64,000 nt of DNA, from positions 124,001-188,000 of the forward strand of contig NZ_FNDY01000004.1 in assembly GCF_900099895.1 (NCBI RefSeq), written 5' to 3'. Shown here piece by piece: positions 60,945-64,000 of this stretch; position 1 is the stretch's first letter, and each line of letters begins with the position of its first letter. This stretch comes from Paenibacillus naphthalenovorans (lineage in GTDB: Bacteria > Bacillota > Bacilli > Paenibacillales > NBRC-103111). The notes beneath the pieces were generated by a model. That model searched no databases and was not told where the DNA came from. It saw only the letters and a program-made list of their open reading frames with translations. The position numbers were made by a program, and so were the translations under genes.

Positions 60945-62321
60945 TTAGCTCATTTTCACACACTGTCTTTCAATATCTGCCCAATTCATATATAACCGGA
61001 CGATGTCCTCTTCTACCAGCTCGTTGCCGCTCTGTACTTCAATGATTTCCAGATCCGTAATGGCCCTTATACTGTGTCTTGCCCGTACCGGGATTTGAAT
61101 TACATCTCCCGCGGCTACATGAATCAATTTATCATTAAGCACAAGTTCGCCTTCACCCGATATGATCGTCCATGCTTCACTTCGCTTCAGATGGAGCTGG
61201 TAGCTCAAGTTTTTCCCCGCATGTACTCCGATCCGTTTGGTTAACACTTCTTTACCGTCTTTTTTCGTGTAATCTAATACTCTATACCAACCCCAACGCC
61301 TTTCTTCGAACATAGGTCTTTGCTCAATATCCTTCATAATTTCTTTTATTTTGGCGCTAGCCGATTTATCTGAAACCAATATGCCGTCCGGACTAACAGC
61401 GACAACCAAATTGGAACAACCTATGATCGTTACCGGTATTTCCAACTCATTAATCAGATGTGTGTTCTTTGAATCCGCACTGATTATCCCGCTTCCTATT
61501 TGCTGTGTTTCAATCTCTTCCGTTAATGTATTCCAGGTTCCAAGATCCTTCCAGAAACCGTCATACGGCGCCACAACAATGTGTTTAGCCTTCTCCACTA
61601 CTTCATAATCAAAGCTTAGTTTCGGAAGAGCATCATAATGCTTCACCAGCTCTTCATATTGAATCGGCAGCCCTCTCTGTATCAGCATGTTGATCACATA
61701 ATCTAATCTAAATGCAAAAACCCCACAATTCCAAAGCGCACCTTGTTCAATCAAAAGTTTGGCTTGGTCTTCGTGAGGTTTTTCTCTAAAATGATCAACA
61801 GTCCTGTATGGTGTCAAGACTTCATTTTGCGATTTATCCGGAACGATATACCCATACTTTTCGGAAGGATACGTAGGCTTTACGCCCATAAGTGCTATAT
61901 CCGCGCCTGAATCATGGACGATCGATTCCAACTCCTTTACTTTGTGGAAAAAGTGATCTTCTACGTAAGGATCGACAGGCAAAACCGTAATGACCTCCTG
62001 CAAACTTACACCAACAATAGAATAAAGATAGGTGGACATTAAGGCGATTGCGGGAAAAGTATCGCGGCGGTTCGGTTCACATACGACATTCACCTCGTGG
62101 CCCAGTTGGCTGTAAATCATTTCTACTTGTCCCAGACCGGTTATGATGTACGACTGGTTCGAAAGTCCGGCGGCGGATATCTGCCCCCAAACCCTTTGCA
62201 CCATGGATTCCAATTCCTGGTTTGAATTTTTCAGCACTTTAAGGAATTGCTTCGATCTGGAATCGTTGGATAATGGCCAAAGGCGTTTGCCTGAACCTCC
62301 GGATAATAATACAAGTTTCAT
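60945..62321 (-). CDS. manC: mannose-1-phosphate guanylyltransferase (ManC/CpsB type, with cupin domain)
   Basis: A 458-aa bifunctional-type enzyme. The nucleotidyltransferase has LLSGGSGKRLWPLSN and the KQFL motif, and the NCGVFAFR, FDYEVVEKA and GFWKDLGTWNTL segments. The C-terminal cupin (about 350-458) corresponds to mannose-6-phosphate isomerase or a cupin-only version. It makes GDP-mannose for polysaccharides. The ATG at 62321 follows GAGGAG. It sits in the exopolysaccharide run with a pyruvyl transferase and a flippase. Confidence 0.9.
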   Translation of the reverse strand: MKLVLLSGGSGKRLWPLSNDSRSKQFLKVLKNSNQELESMVQRVWGQISAAGLSNQSYIITGLGQVEMIYSQLGHEVNVVCEPNRRDTFPAIALMSTYLYSIVGVSLQEVITVLPVDPYVEDHFFHKVKELESIVHDSGADIALMGVKPTYPSEKYGYIVPDKSQNEVLTPYRTVDHFREKPHEDQAKLLIEQGALWNCGVFAFRLDYVINMLIQRGLPIQYEELVKHYDALPKLSFDYEVVEKAKHIVVAPYDGFWKDLGTWNTLTEEIETQQIGSGIISADSKNTHLINELEIPVTIIGCSNLVVAVSPDGILVSDKSASAKIKEIMKDIEQRPMFEERRWGWYRVLDYTKKDGKEVLTKRIGVHAGKNLSYQLHLKRSEAWTIISGEGELVLNDKLIHVAAGDVIQIPVRARHSIRAITDLEIIEVQSGNELVEEDIVRLYMNWADIERQCVKMS

Positions 62322-62424
62322 AGAATCCACTCCTCTGATTTTAAACAATATAAATAAAAACTGGGCTTGCACAAAAAAGCTGCTTCCTTTTCTATGTCGA
62401 ACAATGTCTTCGTTATGTCATGAG

Positions 62425-63399
62425 TCATGGAGCAACGGACTCCTGCTGCTGCATATTTATTTCTCCATCCAATTTCGCCGATGGATATTTATAGGTCCAG
62501 GTTAGATAATAGTTCGAATTCTTACCATAAGAATTATCTAACAATATATTTTCCTTATCCAAAAGACATGCTAATATATGTCCATGAAGCCTGGAAGTTC
62601 TCACTTTATGGTACGTACTAAAAAACTTGACCGATTTACTCACCAGATAATCAGCGTATTTATACCAAAACGGTTGTACGGGAAGTATATTGCCAACAGC
62701 ACGATCCATTTTATGCAACTTCATAAACATTCTTGTTATTTTTCTATCGAGTGGCGTCAATAATGTTGACCAATCCTTTTGGTCATGTGTAGAACTTACA
62801 TCCTTTTGATACGAATGATTGATTTCAATATCGGTTCTCAGAAAATGAAGCTCTTCCTTTTCCGCCTTGCCGGTTGGTTTCATTGGCCACAAGTGATGGG
62901 CCATATCAGGACATAAATACACGAAACACTTATGAAACTTTTTCTTTGCCATTTCATAGTTGTTTGCGTCTCTTACAAAAACATGCAAATCCTTATGCCT
63001 ATTGAATATGACTGCTGTTTTATTGAATTCATTTTCGCTTTTGAAATAAATCGTTTGGGGCAGGATGACAATACGGTGCTCCGGATAATTGTCGATAATA
63101 TATTCCCTTAATGACTGATGCTGTAAATACATGTCTCCAAGATTGCCTCCGCCTTGAAGTACGATTGTCCACTCCTTGGGAATATACATCCCTTTTTTAA
63201 AATTAATACAACTGAACCTTGCTTTCACCTTATATTGGTTATCCCTAAAAAACGCCTCTGTTCCTTTCATGATCAGCAGATCGCCAACGTTATTATAAAC
63301 GGGGTAATCAATATAACAAATTTCTGTTTTTGGAGGGACTACCTTTAAAATTTGTTTGAGTTTTTCCTTGATCTCCTGCATAGGGTGTATGGCATTCAT
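62425..63399 (-). CDS. polysaccharide pyruvyl transferase family protein
   Basis: A 324-aa protein with YNNVGDLLIMKGTEAFF at the start, LQGGGNLGDMY in the middle and a late SRLHGHILACL motif, hallmarks of the CsaB/EpsI-type transferases. These add ketal pyruvate from PEP to polymer sugars; in SLH-bearing bacteria pyruvylation of cell-wall polymer is needed for SLH binding, though this gene looks more EpsI-like. AGAGGAGGGG precedes the ATG. It overlaps the flippase gene by 4 bases. Confidence 0.9.
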   Translation of the reverse strand: MNAIHPMQEIKEKLKQILKVVPPKTEICYIDYPVYNNVGDLLIMKGTEAFFRDNQYKVKARFSCINFKKGMYIPKEWTIVLQGGGNLGDMYLQHQSLREYIIDNYPEHRIVILPQTIYFKSENEFNKTAVIFNRHKDLHVFVRDANNYEMAKKKFHKCFVYLCPDMAHHLWPMKPTGKAEKEELHFLRTDIEINHSYQKDVSSTHDQKDWSTLLTPLDRKITRMFMKLHKMDRAVGNILPVQPFWYKYADYLVSKSVKFFSTYHKVRTSRLHGHILACLLDKENILLDNSYGKNSNYYLTWTYKYPSAKLDGEINMQQQESVAP

Positions 63400-64000
63400 A
63401 CAAGTCCCCTCCTCTTTAAATTAAGTACACTTTTCAAGTATTGATAATCATCTTTGTTGTATATTACTTGTTTAAGGGGAATTTTCAAAACGATGGGGAA
63501 CGAAACCAACGTTATGGCCAGCCGAATCATCGCTCCGGTTAACAAAGCGATACTTATTCCAATCAAGCCCCAGATCGGAGCCAGAATAAAAAACAAGCCT
63601 ACCGTTACGATTAAAGCAATGGCTTGTCTTACAACAATTAATCCTGGTCTGCCAAGTGCATTAAAAGCCTGTGCCAATATCCATGATCCTCCTCCGATCA
63701 CACACTCCCAGGATAATAGATAAAATATGAAGCTGGAACTGATAAAATCTTTTCCGAGAAACAGCTGAATCAGAAAGGGCCCCAATAAAATAAAAGGAAT
63801 GATAATCATGCCCATGATGATCATTGAGATCCGGAAGCCCCTGCTCACTTTGGTAACAATATCGGATTGATCCAGTCCTGTCACTTTCGGAAATATGACA
63901 TTGCTGACCGCGGTTTGCAATACGTTAAATACTCGGGATAACGTAAAAGCAACAGAATACAGGCCGAATTCGCGGGGGGTAAGCAGAGTAATAATAATGA
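63396..64000 (-). CDS. polysaccharide flippase (Wzx-like), 3' part only
   Basis: The C-terminal part of a multi-spanning membrane protein; the 5' end lies past the right edge. Six hydrophobic segments are visible, with LLTPREFGLYSVAFT near the window end and YLLSWECVIGGGSWILAQAFNALGRPG inside it is a Wzx/MATE-like pattern. It would carry lipid-linked repeat units across the membrane. Read-through continues into the pyruvyl transferase gene, so these form an operon. Confidence 0.85.
   Translation of the reverse strand, partial: IIITLLTPREFGLYSVAFTLSRVFNVLQTAVSNVIFPKVTGLDQSDIVTKVSRGFRISMIIMGMIIIPFILLGPFLIQLFLGKDFISSSFIFYLLSWECVIGGGSWILAQAFNALGRPGLIVVRQAIALIVTVGLFFILAPIWGLIGISIALLTGAMIRLAITLVSFPIVLKIPLKQVIYNKDDYQYLKSVLNLKRRGLV

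Noticed and set aside
1-64000. CRISPR array, tRNA, rRNA or insertion sequence
   Set aside because: No regularly spaced repeats, no cloverleaf or rRNA segments and no transposase frame were found by reading either strand; a covariance search could still reveal a small RNA.

Overview
The window looks like chromosomal DNA of an endospore-forming, moderate-GC Firmicute close to Paenibacillus (family Paenibacillaceae). This rests on spoVR and prkA, a yhbH fragment, S-layer-homology (SLH) surface proteins, SinR- and AbrB-like regulators, a YesM/YesN two-component pair divergent from a sugar ABC transporter, strong AGGAGG-type ribosome binding sites and frequent TTG/GTG starts. The genus is inferred from gene content only. 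I saw no rRNA, tRNA, CRISPR array, IS element or replication origin.

Layout. 1-3.6 kb: 5' part of mrpA (Na+/H+ antiporter), a small membrane ORF and an orphan large serine recombinase. 3.7-13.6 kb: carbohydrate island on the minus strand: a LacI regulator, rpiB, rbsK, a sugar ABC transporter (binding protein plus two permeases), an MFS carrier, a GntR/FCD regulator, a zinc alcohol dehydrogenase and a KduD-like SDR. LacI- and GntR-type palindromes lie where such repressors should act. 13.6-16.0 kb: a small membrane protein behind a perfect CRP/FNR-type site, then a 5'-truncated yhbH fused head-on to an intact spoVR. 16.0-24.7 kb: hydroxy/sugar-acid catabolic island with a RraA-fold aldolase, aldehyde dehydrogenase, Fe-alcohol dehydrogenase, Ldh-family dehydrogenase, a complete TRAP transporter and its LacI regulator. 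An ACCGGT-centred operator occurs both before the regulator and before rraA.

24.8-37.5 kb: small conserved proteins, a two-component system with a 7TMR-DISM kinase, a MATE exporter, a methyltransferase, a kinase with a LytTR-like N-terminus, PrkA (about 17 kb from the yhbH fragment and in opposite orientation), a DUF2161 nuclease-fold protein and a thioredoxin-reductase-like flavoprotein. 37.5-46.7 kb: sugar ABC operon divergent from yesM-yesN, which runs on into a coiled-coil membrane protein and a phosphodiester glycosidase; a CpsB-type phosphatase is convergent. 46.7-60.9 kb: regulatory and surface region with tiny ORFs, an alpha/beta-hydrolase fold fused to a SARP/BTAD-like regulator (with its catalytic Ser and His replaced), an AbrB-like protein, trmL, an orphan response regulator, two tandem SLH proteins with a repeated C-terminal domain, serC, thpR, a c-di-GMP-I riboswitch before a 66-aa protein, two overlapping 59-residue ORFs, a phosphoesterase, a SinR homologue and VanZ. 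60.9-64 kb: start of an exopolysaccharide locus (manC-like, pyruvyl transferase, flippase).

The strongest leads for undescribed biology are the putative dead-hydrolase one-component regulator (47.5-49.0 kb), the c-di-GMP riboswitch with its unknown target and opposing mini-operon (57.2-58.0 kb), a recurring GATAC-N5-GTATC palindrome between 46.9 and 57.0 kb, the repeated domain of the SLH proteins, and the yhbH truncation at its metal-binding motif.
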